The position numbers were made by a program, and so were the translations under genes. A DNA stretch of 64,000 bases from Seiridium cupressi (taxonomy: Eukaryota > Ascomycota > Sordariomycetes > Amphisphaeriales > Sporocadaceae), in assembly GCA_036674765.1 (NCBI GenBank), contig JARVKI010000063.1, positions 1-64,000 on the forward strand, in the 5' to 3' direction. The notes under the pieces were generated by a model that had not been told where the DNA came from, did no database searches, and saw only the letters and a list, made by a program, of their open reading frames with translations. Every line of letters begins with the position of its first letter. Position 1 is the stretch's first letter. Below are positions 32,987 to 45,355 of the stretch, in pieces.

Positions 32987-35400
32987 CTTCTTTTGAGAAT
33001 GAGTCAGCATGAGAGGACGGGATTCTCGTACGACGAGGGTACAGATCAAGTTCGGACTGCAAGTCACACGCGACGGGGGGAAGAGGAATTGTCTGCGAGG
33101 GCGGCGTTGTGAAATGGTTTTTGGTGGCCCAGCTCCGACGAAGCGATGACAAACACTCCGGCAAGCAAGGGTACAGTAGCAGAAGGGGGATGAAGTCACA
33201 CCCCGTGGCTGCTGGGTGCTTGCTGCTACGACGGACTGGGGCTGGCTTCTGGCGGAAGGACTGGGGGGGCCCTTTCACTAGGTGTAAGGTACAAGATGAA
33301 ATGCTAATTGCTGACCTTGGGAGCCGTCGCGAGAACTGCTGAGGTGGCATACTCCATTGTTGCTGACGATCTGATGGGGACAGGTAATCTTGGGAAGATC
33401 TGGCGGGAGCTGCAGCTTCCTTGTGCAACCCCCGAAGCAAAGTTGCAAAACGAAGCGTGTTTACTGGAGACTGCGTGCTGTTCCTGGCTCGCGCTCACGC
33501 GAGACCGTAGGTACCGAAGCTCGTTCTTTTACGTAGAAGGGTCTTAAAGTGCTGACGGCGCCGTGGGCCAATCGAAACAGCCCACACCGGCCTTTTGCGC
33601 GCAAGTCGGAGCCCAATTATTCAATTAATCAGCTATTAGATAGATCTCAAGTACCGTGCTGGTGGCCCGTGAAATGACAGTGCAGCAAGTAGCAGTCCGC
33701 TGGGGACCTGGCCAGCAGCGCCGCTTAAGTAATGTGCGTGGGTGGGCGCAGCGCAGTGTAACCGGTCGCGGTCGCACTTCTTGGTCCGGACTTTGAATCA
33801 AAGCGCGCGTTGCCGGGGCCACTGGGATTGGAAAAGGTTGGCCACTCACGCCACGGGTCTGGTCGCTCAGAAGGTATTTTAAATCAATCAAAATAATAAC
33901 AACTCAAACGCGGGATACACCATGTAAGTAAATTGGGTGGGAGGCGGTGGCAGTGGCGTTGGGTGTGGATTCAAGTCCGTAGCGGCCGCTCAGTTGCTGT
34001 GCAGTGCTGTGTAGGTTAGGTACATGCAATGTAGTTAGCCCGTCCATCCCTACATGCGTTGTAGTTATTAGCTGACTACTGGACAGGCCAGAGAATACTG
34101 TACAAGTGGGAATGCCGATAGTCCGGGCCGCCGAACTAATGGTGGCTCGCTATCGCGACAGGTGAGGTGCGCCATGTGTTTCTCTCCTCGGTTTATTGTG
34201 GGTCGACTATGGATTGGATTGCCTCGGACTAGGTCGGCCTCGCATGGTTTGTCAGCAAGTTTATTACCTAGAATGCGGTGGCTGACGGGGAGCTCCATCT
34301 TCTTCTGTCCACCGATGGCCTGCACCAAGCCATGATACTATGGGCCCTGTCGACCTGCTTGCTCTGGGGTTGGGATCCGAGAGGGGCGCCCCCAGCATGG
34401 TCGCTATGGTGTGACCGGGCTGTAGTGGCATGCAGGAATTGATTACATGATGGGTGAAGAGGAACACTCGAGTCGAGAGCTTCCGTGGGAGAAGATGGAA
34501 GGCGGGAGGCGGCCGGTCTGCCTCCTTGCAAGAGGTGTGTGTGTGTCTATGTGCTACATCCATACTTATGCTCTACACGGACCATGGCTGACTGAGCATG
34601 CACAAATATGCACAACGGAGGTTGGCACCAGGTGTTTCGTCCGAAGCGTGAAACTGCGTTGGCGAGGCGTGGGAGTTCATCGTCATTATTTCCCTCGTCG
34701 GCCAAACAAAACTGGAGCAAAAAAGTACCCGACATGGCAGTTGGGGCTGCCTGGGAACATCTCGGACATAGCTGCGGCACGGAACCTTTTCCATTGCCCA
34801 CCAGCCAGCCACTTGGAGCCAGCCTTTCTAGCTCCTTTCTCTCTCCCTACAGTACGCCTTTCTGCTGCTGGTTCTGTCCTCACCTATCGTCAAAGGTCAT
34901 GTGCCGCACGCGAGCATTCCTTCCATGTGTCTGATCTGCGTGGGTCTGTCTGCAAGTACCTGGCCACAGCCAAGTCCACCTCCATCGGCACGAATCCAAG
35001 GGCCATCAAACCAAAACAACCCTACCTACCCTACGGCATTACATAACATGGGTAAACCCGAACAAACCCGAGCTGGAAACAGGTGCGCACAAGTCGTTTA
35101 CCAGCCGCCTGGCCGATGCCTCTTTGGGCGCGCAGAGAGGAATCGGCGGCATGTTACAAGATTGTGACCGCGGAATATAGGCCATTGGTAATAACACCGA
35201 GCACCATTTCTTTCAGCACTGATGTCCCCCCATGTGTGCAAGGGTCTCTCGTCGGCCAATCACCGCTGGCCACTATACGCCAGTTGCATGCTAAGCAGAG
35301 GCGTGCAACTAGTTAGTGTAGGCTACGTGCTTCCTAAGTGGATGCTGGGTACGGCTTGCAGCTGGGGTATTTCGACTGGCATTCCACCCACGAGAATGAC
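32987..35400. other. Upstream region of kapC, gene-poor
   Basis: This is probably the kapC promoter and leader on its left (about 32990-33500), where C/T-rich tracts occur on the - strand. A 199-codon + frame at 34447-35046 lacks any recognisable domain and codon bias. An imperfect direct repeat, ACATGC-A/G-TTGTAGTTA-like, occurs at about 34022 and 34052. Confidence 0.45.
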
Positions 35401-36500
35401 TAATTCTCATGGCCAGGTCATAACATGTGTGACATGACAATTGTTGAGCTGTCCAGGATGCATCCTTCCCCTATTCCGCGCATCCTGTACAACATACATG
35501 ACTATATTGGTCCGAATGGCACCACACCCTGTTCTCCTGCCAATATCGAGCCGTCCGAAGAGCCAGGGCTTACTAATACTGGGACTTTCCAAAGTTCCAT
35601 AACTCTTTCCTACCCTAACTTCCAACTCTTAGTAGGCGAGGCGACAGGCCGCTGTAAAATGAAACCAGGCTGTCTCAGGAACAATGAGGCGACGGGTGTC
35701 CTTCGACGCCCGACTGAATAGTCCGAGCATCGGGATCCGAGGATCTAGGCCGCACAAACCGCCAAGCAATGCATGCTTACACATAATCTTAAACGCAACT
35801 AGAGAGCTCCGAATCACGTCTCGAGGTTTCTCGCGCGCACAGCTCCCGGTCGGTAAATAAAGTGTCCTGGGGTCCAATTTTGAATCGTCCAAAGAAAACG
35901 GCCTCGACTACACCTAAAGACGTTGATGGTCGCTCTCCCTGGTAATATTCCGAGCTCCAAACGAACTCTGGCGAGGAAGCGTGTGTAAGAATGACTAATA
36001 CTTTTAGCAGGGCGTCCATGTACCCGAATGGGGGAAGGGCTGGCTGGCTAGATAGTCCTTCGGCGGCCGAGTCATCCGTTGTGCATGATATGATCAACTC
36101 CTTGACTCTGGTGGCGTCGGATTCGCTGGAGCGCAAAAAGCTACTTGGTGGGCGAACTCTAACTAATGGGCTTCCCACGATTGTCTGCATATCGCAATCC
36201 AGACTGACTAATAGGCTCGGTCAAGGTAACGTTCATCGAGAGCAGATCCCACCCAGGGTTGGCAAGCTTGCTTGAAACGTCAAGGACTGCTTGTCCGAGA
36301 TGCGAATACGCTCGACTGGATGACTTGGTGTTCGGCGGCTTGTCCGATCCTCGTTTTTGCAACCTTCTCGAGCAGATCATCGGTACAGTTGTAACGCGGA
36401 TGTCACCCGCCGTATGCTGGTCAGCAAGGATGCATGCAGGACTTCCAACAATGAACTTCATCATCAGGCTACCGGACTTAGAGGAATGATAAACACGGCT
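35401..36500. other. Unassigned semi-open region
   Basis: Several ORFs of about 75-135 codons overlap on both strands. They include a + frame ending LPTMNFIIRLPDLEE near 36487, another + frame containing GLPTIVCIS near 36170, and a - frame of 133 codons (35789-36190). The frames do not join by convincing introns and match no family I recognise. This may be a decayed gene, a multi-exon lineage-specific gene, or chance openness. Confidence 0.3.
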
Positions 36501-37058
36501 CCTTCTGGAAGGTTTCCCTTACGTGGAATACGATGCCAACTGACTAAATAGGCACTTCTTATCTCCCTGCCTACACATAGCCTACTCAAACTTGAATCGA
36601 TAGCCTGAGCTGTGGGCTGGATTTGTTGAGACAGATCTCATCTCGATACATTGCTGCAGCAAGGCGGAAGGTCCAAGGTGGAAACCTCACATTCCACAAC
36701 TTCATTTAGCATATTGCTTTCTAGGAAACAGCTGGCCCGAGAATGTGTGTACATGTGTTATCAAGAAAGCTTCCCCTAATCATTGAACTAATTCACGCGA
36801 ATTCGCAGTGGCTTTCTAGAGTTTTCATACATTGCTCCTTCACTTTGCATCACATGCACACAGTTGAGATTATTTTTGTCTGGTTTCCGACTCATTCTAC
36901 ATACTTCGCAAGGCAGTTCCTCTTATTACGCTGTGCCACCCGGCTGCTACCCGCCGTGGCTTATTGCTTACTACGCATCTTACCGAGGTTAGTGTCAATT
37001 GGCAGATGACAAAGTAGACACACCAGATTTGGCAGACGCCTAATTAGATACTGTCTGG
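36501..37058. other. Spacer downstream of amidohydrolase
   Basis: These 558 bases lie beyond the stop of the leftward amidohydrolase gene and probably include its 3' UTR. Nothing else was recognised. Confidence 0.45.
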
Positions 37059-38498
37059 CTATGTAGACTTATAGACCTTGCCACCTTTCCATACGTGGGT
37101 GACATTTGTCGGGTTCGTCAGAAAGGACAGGTCCTCCAATGGATTGCCCGCCACACCTATAACATCAGCATCGTAGCCTGCTCTCAGCTGTCCGGTCCTG
37201 GGGGCCTTTTTACCCAGGACCTCCGGAGCAGTAGCCGTAATGGCCTCAATCGCCTCGAGCGGAGATAGACCAGCCTTGACTGCGTATGTGAGTTCCATAG
37301 CATTGTGACCATGCGCGAGTCGGTGCTCCGGATTGCTATGCCACATGTCCGTTCCCAGGGCGATTCTGACGCCGAGTTTAATCGCCAGGTTGTAGTTGGC
37401 TCTAGTTAGAGGGACAATCTTTTCTATTTTCTCGACCACTGGCGGGGGAAAGCCAGCGTGGTCGAGAAACAGGCTTTCCTGAATGTGTCGAGTTGCGACC
37501 AATATAGTGCCCTTCTCCTTCATCAGATCTGCCACCTCTTCATCCAGGTAGCAGCCGTGCTCTATACTCGTAACTCCAGCTCTCAGAGCTGCCATGATGC
37601 CAGCTTTGCCGATCGCGTGAGCAGCCACGGCGCGGCCTGTCCGAGCCGCCTCGTCGCATATCGCTTTCAACTCGTCGTCAGAGAACTGACGGTCCTCTGG
37701 GTCGTCGTCAAGGCTGAGGACACCTCCAGATGAGCACACTTTGATGCAACGAGCGCCTCTTCGAACCATCTCCCGGACACCTTTGACACATTCGTCGACG
37801 CCGTCACATATGTAAAAGTTACCCCCTGCATCGGCAAATTGCTTGACTGCGCACATGGGCACATCATGCAAGTCGCCGTGCCCACCAGTGATTGACAGCA
37901 GCGATAATGACGAGTATACATTCGGCCCAACGAGATACCCATCCCGAATCCCAGGCCATAGGTAACCCGCAAACTAAGCTCGCTGTCAGCAAGTCATGTC
38001 CAAAACGACACAACGACGGACTCGCATCCGAAGGAGGAAATGGGCTCCGCGGCAAGACTGCCTTCTTACCCCCGAAAGCTCCCGCACACTGGTGAAGCCT
38101 GCCTCGAGCGTGCGCTTGAGGTCCGCCACCGTGATGGCACCAGCCAGGCTGTTGGCGCCCGGGAGAAGGGTCTTGTGGTCCCCAATGGAGGAGAAAGCCA
38201 GGCCGTAGCCACCAAAATGCGTATGGCAATCCCACATGCCGGGCATCAAGACTGGGACATGGTCGAAGTTTATGGCGCCATATTTGGAGGGTCGTCGTGC
38301 GTACGCTCCGACCCACTCGATCTTGTCGCCCTTGATGACCAGAGCACCCCCTTCGATGGGTTCTCCGCGTCCCGGGATAAGGAGATCAGACCGTAGCGCT
38401 GTGTAAACCGTATTGGCTGCTGGAGTCTCCTCCGAGTCGGTGGCCCTGGCCCGCGTCGGCTCATGATGCGCTACCGTGGTATGGTTTGGAACGCGCAT
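37059..38498 (-). CDS. Amidohydrolase-family metal-dependent hydrolase
   Basis: Two exons (38498-38070 and 37973-37059), separated by a 96-base intron (donor GTAAGA, acceptor TTAG), give 447 aa. Imidazolonepropionase-like amidohydrolase motifs are complete: HxH in WDCHTHFGG (His92, His94), a likely carboxylated Lys in CIKVCSSGG (about Lys221), metal His in VAAHAIG (about His263) and SIEHGCY (about His283), and catalytic Asp in ALGTDMW (about Asp353). The N-terminal beta-sandwich (LLIPGRGEPIEGGALVIKGD) and the C-terminal sandwich return (AGYDADVIGVAGNPLEDL) bracket the TIM barrel. Enzymes of this type hydrolyse cyclic amides, dipeptides or related C-N bonds. The substrate cannot be read from the sequence. 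No signal peptide is present, so it is probably cytosolic. The gene is divergent from the carbinolamine dehydratase gene. Confidence 0.9.
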
Positions 38499-39114
38499 TG
38501 TGTATCGATTAAGTTGGCGCGGAGAAAGACTATATTGAACCGAGCCAGAAGATTTATACGGTGTCTAAGACCGGGGAGTGGCAGAATGCGCTTATGCAGT
38601 GGCTCACATAAAAATCCGTTGAGAGTCTGGCGTTGCATCTGCTATCTCGTCGGATAGTCCGTTACCCCACGGCGTCCGCCGTTGTTGCTGCCGAGCAACA
38701 TACTTCCGCAACGGACGATAATCCATGTTTGTTATGCCATTGGAGCGGCCTTGAAAGTAACTGGGAAGAAAACCCGCTTGTGGCGACCTAACGATAAACA
38801 GATAGACAGTGGCTTTGATATGTTGGTACAGGGATGAGTTACACGAATCTGTTACAGGTCGTAATTTATTCGTTACGAGCGAACAGCTGGTCCATGCTTG
38901 AGCGTTACCCGAAATTTTGTCATCAGTCAGCCTTTTGCATTCACTTGTACGAATTACTATCCCGTCTAAGCCATCATCGCTCTCGCAAGTTATAATAATC
39001 CCTCTGCTAGTCTAGTCGGTGGTTCTTTACGCCCAGCACCATACGAGGCTAGCAATCAACGTTGCTTGTTCGGTGCAAGCCGTCGCACTTATCTGTACGA
39101 CTTTACCTGTCTCG
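38499..39114. promoter_or_regulatory. Divergent promoter amidohydrolase / carbinolamine dehydratase
   Basis: This 616-base spacer lies between two outward-facing genes and must carry both promoters. No specific binding site was recognised. Confidence 0.45.
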
Positions 39115-40549
39115 ATGCAACCTTTGAGGGCGTGCTACATGCACACCCTATCGCGAAGCTCGTTTACAGTCTCCAGAGTTATATCGCAGGCTCAGAGGCG
39201 CTATCTAAGTCACTGTTGCTCTACATTGCCTCAGCTGCAAATTTCCAAGAGCCAGGATTCCAGAAAGTGGCGCCCCTTTTCCGCAGCTATGTCGACAACA
39301 GCAGCAGCACCACAGCCGAGACCCAAGTTCTCTGCAGGCTCAGATGAGTCAGTCCTGTCCCAGAAACTTCAGACTTTGCTGGCGGCATCAGACGGCGATG
39401 GGGACCAGATAGTATCGGGGGAAGCAGGAAACGAGAAGGGACGCTGGACGCTGATTCCGAGCGGCGAGGGAATGGAGCGGAGTTTCAAATTCAAGACGTT
39501 TGCCAAGACGTGGGTGAGTACTTGGTCCGTTCCTACTCCCTCTATGTGATCAGTCATCACGAACTCGGTACTCCGAGAAGCCAAGAGGCTCAAGCTTGAT
39601 ACCCTGGCGGTATTTCTGTCAAGTGGTCAGGGCCACCGAACGAGGGCGCCAGCGAACTTCGAGAGATTTGTGGCTCCTGTGAGGCGCTGACGGAAGGGAT
39701 GCCATGGCACCTGTTTTTGAGTCATTGACTATCACATCCGGAGGCGGACATAGACCCGTTCAAGTAGTTGAAACTTGAATGAGCTCCCTTCAGAAGTACC
39801 CGTACAATGCTATATTTCCGCCCTTCGAAAATAGCAGGTTTGCTTGTCATGGAAGTTTCCAAGATCAAATCTTACAAGCAACCATGTCGCTGTCAGAAGC
39901 GCCCATCTAGACCAAGCAGTCCCGGAGCTCAGTAGTCACAAGCAGACATTGAGCCGCTGTTGCTTTCTCGCCCTGCTTTTTATCCTTGTTTTATCCATCC
40001 CAACAACGGATTCGCTTGCCAACTAAAAGTCTATCAGGACTTCATGACGGCAGTAGCACTACAGTGCAAGCTCAAGAACCACCACCCTGAGTGGTCAAAT
40101 GTAAGTCATCTCCCGTCATCTAACCCCCAAGGGTAATCGATCACGGGCAGACGCGTAACCGTCATCGTGTGCTGACTCATACGCATCCACACATTCACAC
40201 ACATTATCCATCACCTGTCACGTTTCCCCTTACCCATGTCCTACGCTCACACCCTCCCGAATCAAATCCCCTGCCTATGACTATCGAGATGCTCATACCT
40301 CGGCAAAATCAGGTATACAACACGACGTTCATCCGTTGGACCACACATAGCCCTCAGGGTCTGTCGGCTCAGGACGTTGAGCTCGCCAGCATATGCGACA
40401 GTCTTGCTAAGGACTTTGGCGAGGTGAGCGAGAAAACTAGTGGCGTCAGCAATAACAGCAACAGCTGTAACATGGGACGACAGCTAGCCGACACTGTTGC
40501 ATCGAGTGCCGGGGATTGCTGCACTCCCAAGCCTAAAGGGAAGGCTTGA
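39115..40549 (+). CDS. Pterin-4a-carbinolamine dehydratase
   Basis: Three exons (39115-39513, 40038-40100, 40313-40549) encode 232 aa. The catalytic core spans about 125-195, with the signature CKLKNHHPEWSN followed by VYNTTFIRWTTH and GLSAQDVELA. The adjacent His148-His149 of the family active site are present. The enzyme dehydrates 4a-hydroxytetrahydrobiopterin-type intermediates, recycling the pterin used by aromatic amino acid hydroxylases. The first 59 residues (MQPLRACYMHTLSRSSF and on, rich in Arg/Ser with no acidic residue until late) look like a mitochondrial presequence; an alternative start MSTTAAAPQ at residue 60 would be cytosolic. After the domain there is an unusual Asn/Ser tail with a CC pair and a basic end. 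Introns of 524 and 212 bases are long for this window. Confidence 0.88.
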
Positions 40550-41179
40550 TTAAGTCGGTCTTAACCCGTGTCCCGACGACAGGGATAGACAGAGAAAGGC
40601 TTGACATGAGTGTCCGACAATGTAGATGAAGATGTCAACAGTTCCGTCTTACACATGCATACTATTTTGCAGTTTCATAGGTGTTGCTAAAATCGCATTC
40701 AACCTGCACTGTTGGCGTATAGCAGTGCTGGATGGTGGCCCACTTGATAGCCTTGCCTGGGTAATGTTGCTTTCAACCAACACAGTCAAAGCGATAGTCC
40801 CAACATGTACCAAAATATATTTCAATAGCACATAGCATGAATGTAGTGTAGATGAATTAGCCATCCACCTTTTGAGGTGAGAAGGCATGATGTATCATTA
40901 GGTTTCGTCTATATCTGAAAGCCCTTAACCCAAAATTAAACGGTGTACGAAGCTCGTCGGCCCCAAGATTATTTACAATTAACGAATGGTTCGGGGCCCC
41001 AAGACGCCTTTTCAATGCTCCGATGCTTCTATGATCTTGATTTTGCTTTTCCAATCCTGCTGAAAAGGCACATGATCACTAACTCCCGCACTCCATAGCC
41101 GTTTCACAAGCCCATCGATGATGGGAACCTGGCGGTCTAGCTTCTAGATCATTTCATTTCATGAGCAGGGCTGAATTCC
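40550..41179. other. Convergent spacer
   Basis: The carbinolamine dehydratase gene (+) and ERG25 (-) converge across 630 bases. No further feature was recognised. Confidence 0.5.
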
Positions 41180-42183
41180 TCAGTTGACCTTCTTGGCCTT
41201 CATGGCAGCCAACTTCCTCTCACGACGGCGCTTGGCAGCCTCAGGACCGGATTCGGTGTCCAGCATGTAGTCCCACCACCGGAAGCTGGAAGAGTAGTTG
41301 CCAATGAAACGCTCGTGGTGAACGTCGTGGTGATGCGCACCAGCCCAGAAGGGCAGGAAGTGGTGCAAGCTCCAGGGGAAGTCATAACCACTGTGGGAGT
41401 CAATGGCCTGGAAGAGACGACCAACAATCCACATGTACATGGTGAACAAGTGCAGATCACCGGTAAGGGAAACCCAGAGAATGGGAGATCCCACCGTCCC
41501 TAATGCGAGCAGCATAACCTCAATCGGAGAAGCGTACTCGGCGGCCAGACCGAAGGGGGCAGAGTAGGTGTGGTGAAGCTTGTGAATCATCTTGTACAGG
41601 GGACCGTAGTGCAGAGCCCGGTGGAACCAGTAGTGCCAGGTGTCCTCCATGACGAAGAAGACGGCAAGGTGGAAGGCCATCTTGTAGACGGAAGGGAAAG
41701 GCACGCCGTAGTCCATACCGAAGTAGGTGGCGATGGGGTGGAAGAGCCAGATCTGGGGAAGCTCGACGGTGAAATGGCTGAGAAGCACCAGGCTGGCGCA
41801 GTCCCACTGCTCCCTCAGCGTGGGAATTTTCTGGTTCTGTAGCTTGTATCGGTTGAAGTATGGGATGCGATCAATGATCATCCAGGGAAGGCATCGGCCG
41901 AAGTAGACGACCTCGTGCATGACGAAGCTCATGATTCCGGTCGCGAGCGTGTCGTTCTGCATCCAGAGATACCAGGCGGCCCAGAGGCGCTCAATAATGT
42001 TGAGCTGGACATTGTACTTGGTGACCTCCTCGAGGACTCCAGAGAAGGTGTCGGGGTTGCTGAACGCGCCAGCGAGAGTGGCATTTCTGCAGAAGAAAGG
42101 CATGGTTAGCATACACGACTCAAGTTGCGGTCTAGGGGCGAGCTGCTTGGAGCGAACTGGGGGATAGCGTACATTGTCGCCAT
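41180..42183 (-). CDS. ERG25: C-4 methylsterol oxidase Erg25
   Basis: Two exons (42183-42173 and 42086-41180) encode 305 aa, close to yeast Erg25. The 11-base first exon codes MAT and part of Ile, giving the start [16 protein letters not shown]. The other open frame through the intron would give an unlike N-terminus. Fatty-acid-hydroxylase His boxes are intact: HRALH (159-163), HKLHH (172-176) and HHHDVHH (255-261), which hold the di-iron centre. Several hydrophobic segments span the ER membrane. The C-terminus KKVN fits the KKxx ER-retrieval signal. The enzyme oxidises the C-4 methyl groups of 4,4-dimethylzymosterol in ergosterol synthesis. It is divergent from NCA2 over a 1.1-kb spacer. Confidence 0.95.
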
Positions 42184-43298
42184 GGTGTCAAGGCAATGAG
42201 TGACCAGCAAACTGATGTTAGGATGAACGAAGCGCTCCTGGCCACGGGTGAAGAAGGGAGTAGCTGCGATAAGACAGCTGCAAAAGAATGTTGGACCCTG
42301 AAGCGGTACGGATCTGTTTAAGAGGGAAACGTTGAGGAGGCGAGGCGATAAGGGGTGGATTGGGAGATTTTCAGGTCCCCTACCAATGAGAGTGGCCAAT
42401 TAAAAGAGCGCGCCATTGTGGGACGACGCGGATTCTCGAATTCCGGGACCACACACATGCAGAATCGAGACAGCGGCAATTACCGTCGTGGCGCGCCTTG
42501 AGCTTTTCCCCACTTCCTAGCGAAGCAGAAAGTCGATCAGATGCCAGGCTGCTGGCTGCTCTCGGGATTTCTGCATCCAGGTCAGGCCATCCATCATGCC
42601 TATCCTTGGTTAGACAGTCCACTACCCACTGCCCTAAGGCATGACAGCTGACAGCTCCAGTCCCAACAGCTTCAGCGCTGCTCCCGGTAGAGCGTAGAGC
42701 TTGAGCCAGTTGAATGACTGCGATGCTTTGCTCGACTGAGTGTGGGGTGCAGCTCAGGCGGTTTTACTTTTCACTTGCCGAAGCAGCATGTCCCCCGTAA
42801 ATCCGACCCTGATGCTCGGCTGGCGGGAAAGCGCCACAGCTCCAGATTGCGTGTGTGCACACAAAGAAAATGCGGCGCTGGGCGGTAAGGCGGGTACCTG
42901 CAATTTGATCCATGACTTCACTGCTTTTTGCTTCGGCTTTGGCTTTGGCTCTTTGCCACCTGCGCCGCATGTCAGCTTCACAAGTAAACAAACCAGACAC
43001 CACCTGCACCGTCCTAACGTTCGTCCGCAAGGCTGACCTTGAGGCAGTACCGTGGGACTTGCAAAGCCTCACCCCTCGTATTCGGGTTGCTCACCTTCCC
43101 CCGGGTATCCTGACTGACCTTTGTCTGTCCCAAATCAGCCGACCCGAGGCCTTCCCCAACAGACGGATCATTCGATCATCGTGTGCCATCCCCGGCCCGG
43201 CAACTATGAACTCATTCGCAGCCTGAGACCCACATAAATCTCCTCACACCACCATCGTTGCATCCCTACTCCTCGACGACGTGGGAAAAGGGGTAAAT
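42184..43298. promoter_or_regulatory. Divergent promoter region ERG25 / NCA2
   Basis: The 1.1-kb spacer lies between outward-facing genes. Sterol genes are often controlled by SREBP or Upc2-type factors, but I found no exact TCGTATA or ATCACGTGAT-like site; TCGTATT near 43077 is one base off. A short GGCTTT direct repeat occurs near 42932-42950. No convincing ORF is present. Confidence 0.4.
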
Positions 43299-45355
43299 AT
43301 GTCAGTTGTGGCAGAGTGAGTCTACAATTCGTTGGACGCACAGCACTGGATGGATGTACATGCTGACGCCAAATCATTAGCCAGGTACGGCGCTTGGATG
43401 CGCAACTTGACCGCATCCCTTTTGCTCATCTAGCACCTCATCATGACAATGAGTTTGGAGCCCAGGCATCTGCTCAGCTAGATTCGCCCCGGGTTAAGGA
43501 ACTGCTGCGTATTATCAAGACACTATCGACGACTACAGCTGCCCAGCCTGTGCTTCCAGTATGGCGGCTCCAAATGCTGCTGAACCAGTCCACCCTCGGG
43601 GTTACGACCAGCGATGAGTATGGGCCCAGCCAGTATGAGGCTGAACTTGAATGGCTCCTAATTAGTAAAGCCACCGTGCAGACGTATGGAATTATTATGG
43701 ACACCCTTCTCGACCAGATCATTCCGTTGAGTGACCATATCTGGTACTGGGATGATATATTGGCATCGCGGTCGTACAGCACCCTTTACTTGGTGCAAAC
43801 GTCACCCTGGCGGTTTTGGGCCTGGACGCAGGACATATATCAGGACAGCAAAGAGCGGTTCCGTCGCCGTCGTTCGTCTTTTACCGGTGAATTCTCAGAG
43901 CAAAATCTCGGCCAAGAGATAAGCTCCAGCATTTCGCAGAGATGGCGGCAGTTTTATGGCATTGTTCGGGAGAGCATTCATGAGAGATCCCTTGTGAACA
44001 TTCAGAGACGGATCATGTCACCAGCCGCCATCGCCCGGACCGAAGCTCGGAGAAAGCAAGCTAAGCTGAAGAAGCTCAGGGAAATGACTTCGAGTGGACT
44101 TGGCGTGCTTATCGACGAAGGCTTGGCATTTGGAGGCAATGGCAGCGACGATGGCAAGAGTGACATTATCATGTCCAATAATCAGGAATGGAAGGGAGTA
44201 GTGGAGCGCAGCGTGGCTCTTATGGACATGGTCCTAAAGGATGTCCTGACTCTGGACGCAGGAGTGGCCGACTTCGAAGATAAGGTCTTTGCCGGCGTCG
44301 AAGAGGACCCGGAGCTCTCTATACAGGTTGAAGAGGACGAGAGCAACAGACCTGCAGTGGTTGCCAAGCGCCTGCAAACACTTCTAGAGGCACAGCTACC
44401 TAACCATTTGAAAGCGGCCGAGAAGTTGGTTGCCCAGAATGGCCGCCCATCAAGGCTCGTGCGGTATTGGCTGCCCGCGACTGCATTATTACTATCATCT
44501 ACAACTATTTTACGCATATTTATCAACCGACAGCAAGAGATCATTGACTGGGTTGCGGACTTTGGGGCTACGGTCAGAGACTTCTACTTTAATTGGGTTG
44601 TTGAGCCCACGCGCAAGATCATCGGCACAATACGACACGACTCGAGCAGTGAAATTGCCATTATGAGCAAAGACAGCCTTCAGGCTGACCGGGACAGTCT
44701 AGAGCGCATGGTCGTCGACTTCGCCAGCGATAAGCCGAGCGCAGCGACTGGGTCGCCATCGATATCTGAGTCGCAGGTTGCAGACATCCGAGCTAAAGTG
44801 AGAGAAGGCGACGTTACGCCCGTTCTCCGAGCATACGAAAAAGACCTACGCACTCCATTTATGGGGGCCGTCCGAGGTGATCTTGTGCGAACCTTGCTTA
44901 TCCAGGTCCAGAAGACCAAGGTCGACGTGGAAGTGGCCATGGCTGGTATTGACGCTCTGCTGAAGAGCCAAGAGTTGGTCTTTGGGTTCGTTGGGCTGAC
45001 TCCTGGCATCCTGGTCTCGATCGGACTGATCCAGTATTTGCGCCGGACGTTTGGAGGAAGACAAGGCTACCGCAAGGAGAACTCGGCTGGAAAGGCTGTA
45101 CGCGTGCTTCGCAATATCGACCGCATATTCTCAGAGGCTACACCATCTCCCAACAACTTGTTATCGTACAAGGATCACGGCTTATTGGTATGCGAGGTTC
45201 ATGTCCTCCGCCAGCTTGCGCACTCGCTCCTGCCGGCGGATGTGGAGCGGGAGTTCTTGGAAGACCTCGACGACCTTGCGAATCTTAAGGGCATACAGTC
45301 TCAAGTCCGAGCATTAGACCGCATTCGGTGGGCATACGCCAAATGGCTCAAATGA
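43299..45355 (+). CDS. NCA2: Mitochondrial protein Nca2
   Basis: Two exons (43299-43315 and 43381-45355) yield 663 aa. The 17-base first exon codes MSVVA plus two bases of Asp and joins in phase to QVRRLDAQLDRIPF. Two membrane segments are evident, YWLPATALLLSSTTILRIFI at about 364-390 and LVFGFVGLTPGILVSIGLIQ at about 535-560. The conserved NCA2 block follows the first one (FYFNWVVEPTRKIIGTIRHD). In yeast, Nca2 acts with Nca3 in control of mitochondrial expression of ATP synthase subunits 6 and 8. The family lies in the outer or inner mitochondrial membrane. The N-terminal half is helical and charged with no obvious cleavable presequence. Confidence 0.9.

Noticed and set aside
34447..35046. 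199-codon + frame considered as a gene
   Set aside because: Its composition is like the surrounding spacer, it has no domain, and the stretch is part of a C/T-rich upstream region.
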